Below are positions 54,569 to 64,000 of a DNA stretch of 64,000 nucleotides, piece by piece. The first letter of the stretch is position 1, and each line of letters opens with the position of its first letter. The position numbers and the translations under genes were made by a program. The notes beneath the pieces were generated by a model. It did no database searches. It saw only the letters and a program-made list of their open reading frames with translations, and had not been told where the DNA came from. The stretch comes from Doryteuthis pealeii. Its lineage: Eukaryota > Mollusca > Cephalopoda > Myopsida > Loliginidae. The stretch spans positions 93,586,509-93,650,508 of the forward strand of contig CM042138.1 of the NCBI GenBank assembly GCA_023376005.1, in the 5' to 3' direction.

Positions 54569-55159
54569 TCAGGGATATTTACATCGCGCTTTCATTGTGG
54601 AAACGTTTATCAACATCATTTTGTATGGATGCATTTGAAGATCATTGTGAAGAATTCTTAGCAAACTTCTTTCGGAAAGTCTAAGAGCTTGGGCGCGTTT
54701 AAATGTGGAACGGGGTGGAGACAGTTGAACTGAAGCTCTTACCGCTGCCACATTTTTTGGAGTTCTGGCGGTGCGAGGTCGGCCGGTTGATTTTCGTTTC
54801 AATGGAGATCTAGTAGCTCTGAAGTTGGTAACCCATAACAAGACCGTGTTTCGAGCTGGTACGGGATCATGTCTACCAAGATTGAAGTGCAAACGGAACG
54901 CTCTTTGTGTTGCAGTTACAGATTCGTTTGTTTTGATAAACGTTTCCACAATGAAAGCGCGATGCTCACCAGTCAAATTCATGGCAGCAACTGAAAAAGA
55001 AACGAAAAACAATGGCATTATAAAGAAACAAAACAAAATGGCATTATATGAAAAAAATGGCATTATATGTACTTTTTGAAAATAAAAACACTTTTTTGTT
55101 TCTTTACTTTATTTGCCTTTTATTTAACCTACAAATGTGTCAGATCATTTTGTCTGACC

Positions 55160-55165
<6 letters not shown>
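54569..55165 (-). pseudogene. Tc1/mariner-superfamily element with N-terminal helix-turn-helix transposase remnant
   Basis: From ATG at 54982 the frame reads MNLTGEHRAFIVETFIKTNE, SVTATQRAFRLHFN, STGRPRTARTPKNVAAVRAS, LRLSERSLLRILHNDLQMHP, YKM. This is the paired helix-turn-helix DNA-binding half of a mariner-related transposase, with the GRPRT hinge. The catalytic DDE half is absent. The last residues (NVSTMKARCKYP) come from a 31-bp inverted copy of the gene's own start. The outer end near 55165 is CAGGGTCAGACAAAATGATC in complement, next to (TA)n. The element is inactive. Confidence 0.82.

Positions 55166-55211
<46 letters not shown>
55161..55211 (+). repeat. (TA)n microsatellite between two transposon ends
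   Basis: Bounded left by ...GTCTGACCCTGTA and right by CAGGTCAGGCAAAATTATCA, near-complementary transposon ends. Confidence 0.9.
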
Positions 55212-55213
<2 letters not shown>

Positions 55214-55540
55214 GTCAGGCAAAATTATCATTTTTTTTATTGTTTTTTATCTATTTTATTCTTTAATTTTCATCAAGTTTCGCATGACTTTCACGATCAA
55301 AGTCACGCCGAATTTTGAACGATTGCCGTGACTGATTTCGGGTGAGTTACGTCACACAATTTCGAAAAAAAAAATAACTGCAAAACAATGCCAATTCCTT
55401 TCCCATATACTGGATTTCACTTTTCACCACATAGTCTTAATACCTTGACAAAGGGTGAAGGTTCACCCGAAATATCGGAATAAATCGAACCGGGGACAAA
55501 ACAAAAGTTTGAAAGTTTTTTGTTCTTTTTTTTTTTTTTT
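55212..55540 (+). mobile_element. Transposon-end fragment with ribozyme-like hairpin
   Basis: Starts with a Tc1/mariner-type end (CAGGTCAGGCAAAATTATCA). At 55443 the sequence CTTGACAAAGGGTGAAGGTT + CACCCGAAATATCGG forms a 7-bp GGGTGAA/TTCACCC hairpin followed by GAAA. It could be a decayed CUGANGA-stem II-GAAA arrangement. No reading frame. Confidence 0.4.
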
Positions 55541-55639
55541 TTTTTTTCACTTGTTCATTTCCATGCTTCATAATACCAAAACAACGTTCACAAGAACAAC
55601 GTTTATATCCAATCAATATATATATATATAGTCATCCAC

Positions 55640-55765
55640 AGACATGTGTTATGACTTATCAAGTTTCTTCAGTGTGGCTAGACATTTAGTGAGTTACCTA
55701 CAACTGGGATAGAAACCGGATCGATTCAGGAGGTCAGCTTAACCGCTCGGCTATCGTTACCCACA
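55640..55765 (-). mobile_element. tRNA-like SINE fragment (Leu/Ser-like)
   Basis: Minus strand GGTAACGATAGCCGAGCGGT, TAAGCTGACCTCCTGAATCG, ATCCGGTTTCTATCCC has an A box (TAGCCGAGCGG) and a B-box-like GGTTTCTATCC. A short related scrap is at 11372..11415. Confidence 0.5.
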
Positions 55766-55964
55766 GAATGTGAAGGGGATTTTAACTGTTTTAATACACA
55801 CATCTGTATGTATGTAAAAGCCGCCATAGAGTGCTTTATCCATATATAGAGACAGAGACAGAGACAGAGAGAGTATCCAATTGCCGCTTTAACTTTTCCG
55901 TTGCAATAGTATTAGTAGATTATCCAAAAGTGCTCAATATATCAAAACTATAGGGCATTGATAA

Positions 55965-56206
55965 GGGCCGTGTTAGCTCAGTCGGTAGAGCGTTCGGCTA
56001 GAGACCACAAGGTTCCTAGTTCGATACCGGCCCTCGCCAACTCAGCGTATGAGTAGCACAGGAATCTGTGCGGTAGGTGTGGCCTCCATCTCAGACGCAA
56101 AAACAATCTCCTTGGCTTAGAGCTAGTGAAAAGGGGATAGACTCCCTCGCTGTATGGCTCATACCGACATTAGGCCGCCCCGACGACTTTACTTACTTTT
56201 TACTTA
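55965..56206 (+). mobile_element. SINE-1 (tRNA-Lys-like)
   Basis: GCCGTGTTAGCTCAGTCGGT + AGAGCG, CCACAAGGTTCCTAGTTCGA, CTCGCCAACTCAGCGTATGA, GCCGCCCCGACGACTTTACT. It lacks about 15 bp (GTAAAGTGAGGAGCTGAT) in the middle compared with other copies. Confidence 0.9.
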
Positions 56207-56345
56207 TATAGCATTAATAATAGTAGTAATCCTTATATGAGTATATATGTATACACTTACAAGAGCTTTCAGTATGGTTGTACAGTGAGATTTCAATGAT
56301 CCCAAATAGGATCATCTCTTACTTACCAGTTATTTGCATTACCTT

Positions 56346-56353
56346 ACACACAC

Positions 56354-56398
<45 letters not shown>
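56346..56398 (+). repeat. (TA)n microsatellite
   Basis: TA run ending exactly at the mariner-like terminal repeat. Confidence 0.95.
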
Positions 56399-56401
<3 letters not shown>

Positions 56402-57185
56402 GGTGTCCCAGAAGTAGCGCACCATATAATTTATTGTTTTTATCTGTTTTGTTTTTCAGATTTTATTGGATATGAGTGAGAAATTAACAATACAAGAAAG
56501 AGTTAAATTAATTTTTCATTTAAATGGGCAAGTAAACCATCACAATATGCGCTATTTGTCAGAAGTAAATCCTAACTGGAATGAGGAGGGACATCATCAG
56601 ACCAGCCCTAAGATCATGGTCTGGGCTGGAATATGGGAGGAGAAAATCGTTGGCTCTTATTTTTTCAATACTAGCAATGTCACCGGGGAAACTTATTTGG
56701 AGTTTTTACAGACCTTCCTGTTTGACTACCTTGAAAATGTTCCTGTACTTCGACGACAAAACCTCTTTTTTCTGCAAGATGGAGCTCCACCACACTTTGC
56801 TATTTGTGTGCGTAACGACCTGAATCAAACTTTTCCCGGAAGATGGATTGGGCGAAGAGGTTCCGTGGAGTGGCCACCCTGATCACCAGATCTATCACCT
56901 CTTGACTATTTCATTTGGGGACATCTTACATCTGTTGTTTACCAGAATCGTCCACGCACTCTTGATGATTTGAAAGGTGCGATAATAACTGAATGTCAAA
57001 AAATCACCAGTGAAACCCTCAACAGAGTAAAAGATAGTTTTATAAAGAGAATTGATGTATGTGTCAATGGAGACGGTGAACAATTGAGCATCTATTATGA
57101 TTATGATGAATAAAATTGGTATTCATATGTCTTTTTATACTTTTTCTATGTATTTTCATACATGGTGCGCGACTTCTGGGACACC

Positions 57186-57188
<3 letters not shown>
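56399..57188 (+). mobile_element. Tc1/mariner-superfamily element with 26-bp terminal inverted repeats
   Basis: Left end CAGGGTGTCCCAGAAGTAGC + GCACCA (56399..56424). The right end (57163..57188) is its complement with one mismatch. TA on both sides. Total 790 bp, with one transposase reading frame inside. Confidence 0.95.
56472..57113 (+). pseudogene. Truncated mariner-like DDE transposase with one nonsense codon
   Basis: Starts MSEKLTIQERVKLIFHLNGQ, jumps (internal deletion) to HNMRYLSEVNPNW, then KIMVWAGIWEEKIVGSYFFN, QNLFFLQDGAPPHFAICVRN, RWIGRRGSVEWPP, TGA at 56881, and in the same frame SPDLSPLDYFIWGHL to DYDE and TAA at 57113. LFFLQDGAPPH holds the second catalytic Asp and SPDLSPLDYF the third. 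The first Asp region is partly deleted. The TGA is one transition from CGA, Arg being usual in R-SPDL. Most of the N-terminal DNA-binding domain is gone. The element can only move in trans. Confidence 0.9.
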
Positions 57189-57256
<68 letters not shown>

Positions 57257-57308
57257 AGAAAGAAAGAAAGAAAGAGAGAGAGATATAGAGAGAGGAGAGA
57301 GAGAGATT
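57189..57308 (+). repeat. (TA)n(GA)n and GAAA-rich microsatellite
   Basis: TA to about 57225, GA to about 57248, then G8 and GAAA/GAGA purine repeats to 57307. Confidence 0.95.
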
Positions 57309-57309
57309 A

Positions 57310-58220
57310 GTGTGGCCCTTATTTTGTACATTTCTAAAAGATTAACTCCCTATGCTATCTTGTTTCAATTATTTTTTTAAATCTATGCAAAATTTTAGCT
57401 CAAGCGGACAACGATAAGGCGATAAAATTTTTACGCTTTCACTCGGAAAGTCTTTTGTTCAGATAAAGTCTTTTTTTCTACTACACAAAAAATGTAAGTA
57501 TGAATGCAATGCTCTAACCTCTAGGCATAAAACAACACTAGATGGTTTGACATGCCATTAAAATCAATCAATCAAAAAGTTTCAAAAGAGCTAAGATTAT
57601 TGAAAGGTATCATAAGCAGAGCATTACATAATATTTTTTTATATACAGTTCATTACAAAAAACCCTCTTGTTATACCCTAAGAAATAAATCCATACCCCT
57701 TTTCATATACTGCTTGTTCATGTAACAATGTGTGTATTTCTAGCTGTTGGGGCATACGTGTGTGTATAGTGTATATTATTTCTTGTTAATATCATTGGTA
57801 TGTAAATACAAATGCGTTTATTGTGTTACCGTCGAGTGTGGAGATGCCTCTTTTCTTCAAATAAAGAAATACAAGAATTTATTTTCATCTTGTGTATTCA
57901 TATGAAATCAAAATTGATATTATTAGGTATTATTTATTGCCAAATTAGGACATTGTAACCAATAATAAGAATATACCGTTGTTCTCAACTGTGTAGACCC
58001 CTTATCTATATTCATGGCATTTTAAGTTTGGTTTTCAAAAGTTCTGCCATTTTATTTTTAATTACAGAGTTTCAATGTCATAGAATTTGATAATAAATAA
58101 TACCTAATAATATCTGTCTTGATTATATAATCTTCCATGGTAAATAATGAAATCCTGGTATCTTTGTTTTACAAGAAATATTTGTTTGAAGTGTTTCTTA
58201 TTCATTGAAGATATTCTATC
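57310..58220. other. Unassigned non-coding stretch
   Basis: No transposon end, tRNA-like box or exon recognised. GACATGCCATTAAAATCAAT near 57548 is a TTGG-family-like scrap. Confidence 0.4.
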
Positions 58221-58223
58221 AAT

Positions 58224-59800
58224 TTTTTTTTATTATGGTTAAGACTGTATTGATCTTAATTAGTATCAGTAGTCAGAGTTTGAATTAAAATAAAGTTTTA
58301 TTATGGTTAAGACTGTATTGATCTTAATTAGTATCAGTAGTCAGAGTCTGAATTAATAAAGTTTTATTATGGTTAAGACTGTATTGATCTTAATTAGTAT
58401 CAGTAGTCAGAGTTGAATTAAAGTTTTATTATGGTTAAGACTGTATTGATCTTAATTAGTATCAGTAGTCAGAGTTTGAATTAAAATAAAGTTTTATTAT
58501 GGTTAAGACTGTATTGATCTTAATTAGTATCAGTAGTCAGAGTTTGAATTAAAATAAAGTTTTATTATGGTTAAGACTGTATTGATTAATTAGTATCAGT
58601 AGTCAGAGTTTGAATTAAAATAAAGTTAAGACTGTATTGATCTTAATTAGTATCAGTAGTCAGAGTTTGAATTAAAATAAAGTTTTATTATGGTTAAGAC
58701 TGTATTGATCTTAATTAGTATCAGTAGTCAGAGTTTGAATTAAAATAAAGTTTTATTATGGTTAAGACTGTATTGATCTTAATTAGTATCAGTAGTCAGA
58801 GTTTGAATTGAAATAAAGTTTTATTATGGTTAAGACTGTATTGATCTTAATTAGTATCAGTAGTCAGAGTTTGAATTGAAATAAAGTTTTATTATGGTTA
58901 AGACTGTATTGATCTTAATTAGTATCAGTAGTCAGAGTTTGAATTGAAATAAAGTTTTATTATGGTTAAGACTGTATTGATCTTAATTAGTATCAGTAGT
59001 CAGAGTTTGAATTAAATAAAGTTTTATTATGGTTAAGACTGTATTGATCTTAATTAGTATCAGTAGTCAGAGTTTGAATTAAAATAAAGTTTTATTATGG
59101 TTAAGACTGTATTGATCTTAATTAGTATCAGTAGTCAGAGTTTGAATTGAAATAAAGTTTTATTATGGTTAAGACTGTATTGATCTTAATTAGTATCAGT
59201 AGTCAGAGTTTGAATTGAAATAAAGTTTATTATGGTTAAGACTGTATTGATCTTAATTAGTATCAGTAGTCAGAGTTTGAATTGAAATAAAGTTTTATTA
59301 TGGTTAAGACTGTATTGATCTTAATTAGTATCAGTAGTCAGAGTTTGAATTGAAATAAAGTTTTATTATGGTTAAGACTGTATTGATCTTAATTAGTATC
59401 AGTAGTCAGAGTTTGAATTGAAATAAAGTTTTATTATGGTTAAGACTGTATTGATCTTAATTAGTATCAGTAGTCAGAGTTGAATTGAAATAAGTTTTAT
59501 TATGGTTAAGACTGTATTGATCTTAATTAGTATCAGTAGTCATTGAAATAAAGTTTTATTATGGTTAAGACTGTATTGATCTAGTATCAAGTCAAGAGTT
59601 TGAATTAAAATAAAGTTAAGACTGTATTGATCTTAATTAGTATCAGTAGTCAGAGTTTGAATTAAAATAAAGTTCTATTATGGTTAAGACTGTATTGATC
59701 TTAATTAATATCAGTAGTCTGAGTTTGAATTAAAATAAAGTTAAGACTGTATTGATCTTAATTAATATCAGTAGTCAGAGTTCGAATTAAAATAAAGTTT
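58224..59800 (+). repeat. 69-bp satellite array, about 24 units
   Basis: Unit: TTTTATTATGGTTAAGACTG, TATTGATCTTAATTAGTATC, AGTAGTCAGAGTTTGAATTA, AAATAAAG. Most units are near-identical. Variants include GAATTGAAATAAAG (clustered around 58810..58960 and 59140..59470), and short units lacking TTTTATTATGG (about 58620, 59610, 59740). Each full unit contains AATAAA. Units at the right end are the most diverged, as expected for array edges. Confidence 0.95.
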
Positions 59801-59804
59801 AGTA

Positions 59805-60355
59805 ACTCGATTGCTGATTTTCAAGGCAGGTTTGATTTACCCATTTTAAAATACAGATGCTATATAATCTTCCTAGACTGAGACAAATAGCACATAGTCT
59901 ACAACATTGGAACTCTGTAATCAAAAATAGATACAAGTGAGTGAATTTATTTTTGGATTGCTACATATTCAGATTTTTGCTTATAGAGTTTTATGCTGTA
60001 GAGATTGGTAATGAATTACGGACTGTACTTATTTATTGGTGATCCTAGCATATAAAATAACAATGAGTACAATGTAGGACCTTTTAGTGATATTAACCCC
60101 CATGGCCTTTAGCTTATAAGAGCATCAGTTATCTGATTGGTGAAAATGTCACTCATTAATAGAAGGAATATCCTTATTCCTTATCTCTTGATGTATTGCT
60201 ATATATCCACATCTTTGCTTACAGAGTTTTAATGCGGTAAATTTTTTTATTCGCAAGGGATGTACACATTTACGGACGATATTGTAGGTTCTTTACAGCC
60301 AGCCTTTTTAAGATAGATACATGACGTGGGATTAAAAATGTACAAAAGGTTTAAT
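59805..60355. other. Non-coding flank of the satellite
   Basis: Two related segments (GCTACATATTCAGATTTTTGC...TTATGCTGTAGAG near 59960, GCTATATATCCACATCTTTGC...TAATGCGGTAAAT near 60198) suggest a ~240-bp dispersed or duplicated unit. No gene seen. Confidence 0.4.
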
Positions 60356-60492
<137 letters not shown>

Positions 60493-60499
60493 GTGATGA

Positions 60500-60785
60500 G
60501 TTTAAAATAAAACTACGCGTGATTTGGTATTTAAATAACAAATATGTGAGCGCTACACAATAAAGAAATAATAGACTCGGTTAACAAGATGTGAAAGGCG
60601 TATGACAGAAGAATGGATTATTCTTACTAGGTGCTATTTTTACCTACATACATACGTGTCACTGGTCTGCACTTGAAATTATACTGTGAGAAATCAGTAA
60701 TCATATATTTCCAGTAGTTTTCTTTTAGTTTTTGTTTTCTTTCTTGCTAGATGATGCAAGGGAAATAATTAAAACAAACTCATTT
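60500..60785. other. Non-coding, nothing recognised
   Basis: AT-rich sequence without element ends or coding signatures. Confidence 0.4.
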
Positions 60786-60787
60786 GT

Positions 60788-61135
60788 TCAAATTCCAAAG
60801 GTGTCCTGGGTATGAAACTAAATTTGATATGATGGTGAGGCTCCAATTCTTGAGATCTGGGAGTACCCATTCATATTGTAATATTTTCGTATCTATCTAT
60901 ATATCTAGTGTCTTGGGTATGACGGTAAACTGCATCTAGTGGTGAGGTTCCAATTCTAGAAATCTAGGAAGTGTGGGGTAACATTCATTGCAATCACGCT
61001 CAGGTCTACTACCTATCTATCTATTGCAGTATTTTAGCATCTATCTATATATCTAGTGTCCTTGGCATGACGGTAAACTGCACCTAGTCGTTAATTCAGG
61101 AGCTCTGGGAAGTGTGGGTAAACTTCCATGGTAAT
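60788..61135 (-). repeat. Three tandem ~125-bp pieces of the TTGG-family middle
   Basis: TGATGGTGAGGCTCCAATTC, TAGTGGTGAGGTTCCAATTC and TAGTCGTTAATTCAGGAGCT each follow (G)TGTC(C)T(T)GGGTATGA-like text and short (ATCT)n. Tandem copies of one repeat segment are unusual for this family here. Confidence 0.7.
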
Positions 61136-61499
61136 CTTGAACTGTAAGTGACTATATTCCGACCATAAAATTGTACTTGCGCATTATTTATGGCGATTCG
61201 ATAATGACAGATCATTTACTTCCTGTTTCTTCCCAAAACAAAACAAAAAAGGGACATTAATTTCATTGACTTATTCTTTTTTCTTTTTTTTCTTTTAAGA
61301 TTTTTTGGCCGAATTTAATTGTTTAAAATGCATTAAAAATAAATTACATATGTAATATGAAACTTAGAATTTTATCTTTGAATTAGATATTTTCTGTACA
61401 TGGTGTATTTTTATTGATTTCTAAGACTTTATTTTCTTTAAAGATTTTTTGGTCGAATAAAATTGTTTAAAATTTTATGGTAGGAATTTAGTCACTTAA

Positions 61500-61728
61500 A
61501 GTCAAAGATTACCACTTTCATTGCCTTTACTCCAAGGTACACTCAGAACCGAAGTGGTAACGGTCCTATATTTGAGTTGAATTGATAAAATAATAAATGT
61601 CTTTAAGAATTAGTTTAAAAAACAATAATGAATACCCAACAAGAATGAATAATACCAAAATAACTTCGGCATAAAATAACCCAACAAGGGTTGACATGCC
61701 GTAAAATCCAACCAACCAACCAACCATA
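61500..61728 (-). repeat. TTGG-family repeat, head to middle
   Basis: Minus strand GGTTGGTTGGTTGGTTGGAT, CGGCATGTCAACCCTTGTTG, GGTTATTTTATGCCGAAGTT and, further in, ACCACTTCGGTTCTGAGTGT. Confidence 0.75.
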
Positions 61729-61937
61729 TCATTATCCATTAGGTGATTGATAAAGCTGGCAATCTGAGAGGTTGTTATCTATATTCACGTACATAACGTG
61801 CTACAAATAATAAAGATGCACAACAAAAATGTATAACACACCACAAGCAACAAAAAACCCACCCGCAATTGCAAAAATGAACACGTCCCAAAAGATCTAC
61901 TTCTGTCTTATCTGGCCATATTGTGTTCTCCCAGAAT

Positions 61938-62150
61938 GATTGGTTGGTTGGTTGGATTTTACGGCGTGTCATCCCTTGTTGGGTCATTTTATGCCGAAAG
62001 TGTTTTGTTTTACTCATTCTTGATGGGTACTCAATTTTTCTTTTCTAAACTTATTTTTTTAATACATTTTCTTTAAACACATTTTTGTTTCTATTCAACA
62101 CATAGATGTGACCCTAACAGGTACTGCCACACCTGGTCAGAGTCGACATC
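61938..62150 (+). repeat. TTGG-family repeat, left part (interrupted by Helitron)
   Basis: GATTGGTTGGTTGGTTGGAT, CGGCGTGTCATCCCTTGTTG, TAACAGGTACTGCCACACCT, GGTCAGAGTCGACA, then the Helitron at 62151. Family sequence resumes at 62759. Confidence 0.8.
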
Positions 62151-62758
62151 TTATTATAATGGAGATTGTTTGCTTTTATGTCTGTAACCGAAACTATATC
62201 TCTACTCAAGTCACAATTCCCTTTGTTATTGACGTCACATTCTCTATGATTTTATTTTTATTTAAACCTCAATCCCTAATAAAATTTTATTAATACTGTT
62301 AATCATATCATCAAATGAATAATATGCAATTGTATTTATATATACACTAAAATAGCAGTTTACAGTGAACAGGACGACTTATTTGCATATTGAAATTAAA
62401 AAATTGATTTTAATAAATATGTGCTTAGTATTATTGATTTTTAATCGTATGGTTTTATCTTAATGAATATGATCAAAAATCTCTTCAATAAATCTTAAAA
62501 GAAATCGATTAACGAGAAGAAATAATTCTGAATTTATTCTTTACTTCCTATTTTAACTAAGTTATTAAATTAGGAAAATTTAGTAATGAAAGACGAGAGT
62601 GATAGAAGTGCAAGTTCTATTTTTCGATTATACACCCCTCTGTTTGAAATCATTTTATCTGCATTCTTATTTAGTTTCATTAGCCTTTCTAATTTAATAT
62701 ATTCTATTACATTAAAACTTAAATACTTGCACCCGGAGGGTGCATATATTTGCTAGTA
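62151..62758 (+). mobile_element. Non-autonomous Helitron, copy 6 (best 3' hairpin)
   Basis: Starts TCTTATTATAATGGAGATTG after a host A and ends GCACCCGGAGGGTGC (6-bp perfect stem, 3-nt loop) + ATATATTTG + CTAG, followed by host T. 608 bp, no coding region. It is inserted in an older TTGG-family repeat, whose halves flank it. Confidence 0.88.
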
Positions 62759-62850
62759 GGAGTAATGGAGATGAAGGGTGACTTCTCCGACCAACCGTCT
62801 AGCCTGAGTAAGTGTAGTGTAGCATGTCATGAATTGCACAGCCACCAGGG
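62759..62850 (+). repeat. TTGG-family repeat, right part
   Basis: TAGGAGTAATGGAGATGAAG, CGTCTAGCCTGAGTAAG, GTAGCATGTCATGAATTGCA continue the family order from 62150 after removal of the Helitron. Confidence 0.7.
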
Positions 62851-62861
62851 TTCCATCCATT

Positions 62862-62945
62862 TCTTTCTTTTTTTTTTCTTTTTTTTTCTTTCTTCTTTTT
62901 ATTCTTTCTTTCGCTCTTTATTTGTTCATTTGTAAATATACACAT

Positions 62946-63004
<59 letters not shown>

Positions 63005-63056
63005 CTCTCTTTCTATTTCTCTGTTCTCTTCTCTCTCCTTCTCTCTTTTTCTTTCG

Positions 63057-63096
<40 letters not shown>

Positions 63097-63250
63097 CTTT
63101 TTTTTCTGTCTTATCTCGTTCACTCTTTGTTTACTCGTCTTTATCTCTTTTTATTGTCATTTCTTCCCCCCCCTTTTTTCTATCTTTCTTTCATTCTTTC
63201 TTTCTTTCTTTTATTCCATGTCTTTTCTCTTTCGTTCATTATTTGTTTAA
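62862..63250 (+). repeat. Polypyrimidine (CT)n/(TTTC)n low-complexity tract
   Basis: T-rich and CT-dinucleotide runs. Long Ser/Leu/Phe reading frames reflect composition only. Confidence 0.95.
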
Positions 63251-63309
63251 TATTGTAAATGTTCCCTTTCTGTAGTCGTCGCCTTAGTTTGCACCAATTA
63301 GTTAGACAT

Positions 63310-63470
63310 ATTCATTTTCCCTCTTTTAGACAAACCCGAAAGTTTAATCATTTAACGTGGACACTATAAAGGAAATAACTACGTCTGACATCCCATAATG
63401 TAATCACCCCTGTGGCTTCTATTAAATATCCCACAAGGCAACGTGACCCAGACTAGCAGAAGTCTAAATA
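63310..63470 (-). repeat. Dispersed repeat shared with 4105..4265
   Basis: Minus strand GTCTGGGTCACGTTGCCTTG, TGGGATATTTAATAGAAGCC, TTACATTATGGGATGTCAGA, AAATGATTAAACTTTCGGGT. Confidence 0.6.
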
Positions 63471-63826
63471 TATGGAGGGAAATTTCTTCTATCAAGAATT
63501 GTCCCTTGACACTGGTTACGGCGCCCAGGTAAACTAATTTTACAAACTTTCCCGCGAAATTTCTAGAATTAGTAAAAGCCTTTATTGTAAGTTAATTGTT
63601 ATTTTAAAACTCTTTTTTACCGTATTTCACGCTGCCGCGGAAGTGCAATAATATCAGTCAAGTCTTGTATTTTAATTTTCCACCAGAAACGTCAAGGAGC
63701 TGCTATACAGTCTTATATCTTTTGCTCTTTATTTAATCATGGCTATCTCTTTTTATTGTTCTTTCTTTTATTCATTGTCTTCTTTCTTTCACTATTTTTA
63801 TATCTATCTTTCTATTTCTCTGAATG
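63471..63826. other. Non-coding, nothing recognised
   Basis: Unique-looking AT-rich sequence ending in a TTTC-rich stretch (63720..63820). Confidence 0.4.
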
Positions 63827-64000
63827 TGTCAAATTGGACACATAACCTAGTGGATAAAGGACTTAGATTAAGACAGTTCTAAGTGACAGATATCTCTGGA
63901 CTTCAGGTTTAATCCTGGTCAAAGGCAGCAGTAACATAGAATAATAATTAACACAGCTTAACGCCTCTTCCCAAGCTATGGTTAGCGGAATGAGAACAAG
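63827..64000 (+). mobile_element. tRNA-like SINE fragment (pair of 3240..3415), cut by window edge
   Basis: AATTGGACACATAACCTAGT + GGATAAAGG (A-box-like), CAGGTTTAATCCTGGTC (B-box-like), GCAGCAGTAACATAGAATAA tail. It adds TTAACGCCTCTTCCCAAGCT before the shared GCTATGGTTAGCGGAATGAG. Confidence 0.5.

Noticed and set aside
55965..56040. Functional tRNA-Lys gene
   Set aside because: The tRNA-like head has an imperfect anticodon arm and is fused to the constant SINE-1 body found at six places.
62829..63275. 148-codon Ser/Leu/Phe frame
   Set aside because: Same cause: CT and TTTC repeats.

Overview
This is a eukaryotic, AT-rich, repeat-saturated window. The best-supported source is a decapodiform cephalopod (squid or cuttlefish). 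It holds one gene that is clearly recognisable, a minus-strand gene at 7912..12484. It encodes a secreted modular protein with alternating His/Ser/Thr/Val modules (STVSHGVHSP type) and Gly/Tyr/Leu modules (GYGGYGLGG type). That architecture is the hallmark of suckerins, the silk-like structural proteins of squid and cuttlefish sucker ring teeth. Its splice sites, signal peptide and reading frame can be followed base by base. Two single-base frame breaks interrupt the large exon, and correcting both gives exactly 746 codons including the stop.

Almost everything else is mobile or tandemly repeated DNA. Left part (1..7900): interspersed repeats, tRNA-like SINE pieces, an ~88-bp tandem array built from transposon-end sequence, a 27-bp minisatellite and a palindromic hAT-like MITE. 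7912..12484: the suckerin gene, whose introns carry a SINE, microsatellites and telomere-like hexamers. 12600..26700: another copy of the MITE with a perfect 8-bp target duplication, SINEs, the 3' end of a LINE, three related copies of one non-coding unit, and several short non-autonomous Helitrons. These show TC...CTAG ends, a 3' hairpin and A/T insertion.

26700..36830 is dominated by one non-LTR retrotransposon with a reverse transcriptase YMDD motif, a CX2CX8HX4C knuckle and a C-terminal RPD...VDFAVP motif like a restriction-like endonuclease. The stretch 26714..30289 is followed by its own reverse complement (30340..33900), then exactly 100 N, then the same sequence again in direct orientation (34001..36540). 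This looks like a fold-back artefact at a contig end plus a false duplication, not biology, until shown otherwise.

36800..54000: microsatellites, a pogo/Tigger-like remnant, two more Helitrons, SINEs, a 0.7-kb polypyrimidine tract, a decayed intron-containing transposase-like gene (44.5..46.5 kb), a deleted mariner, and a recurring module of (TA)n plus a short conserved tail. 52.8..54.0 kb carries three motifs resembling hammerhead ribozyme cores. 54000..57200 contains a possible solo LTR and two Tc1/mariner-superfamily elements with broken transposases, the second with clear 26-bp inverted ends. 58224..59800 is a 69-bp satellite array of about 24 units. The right end repeats families seen at the left end, including a Helitron nested in an older repeat. 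No tRNA or rRNA gene, CRISPR array or operon is present. Family names used here (SINE-1, SINE-2, TTGG repeat, R4, R5) are labels for this window only.
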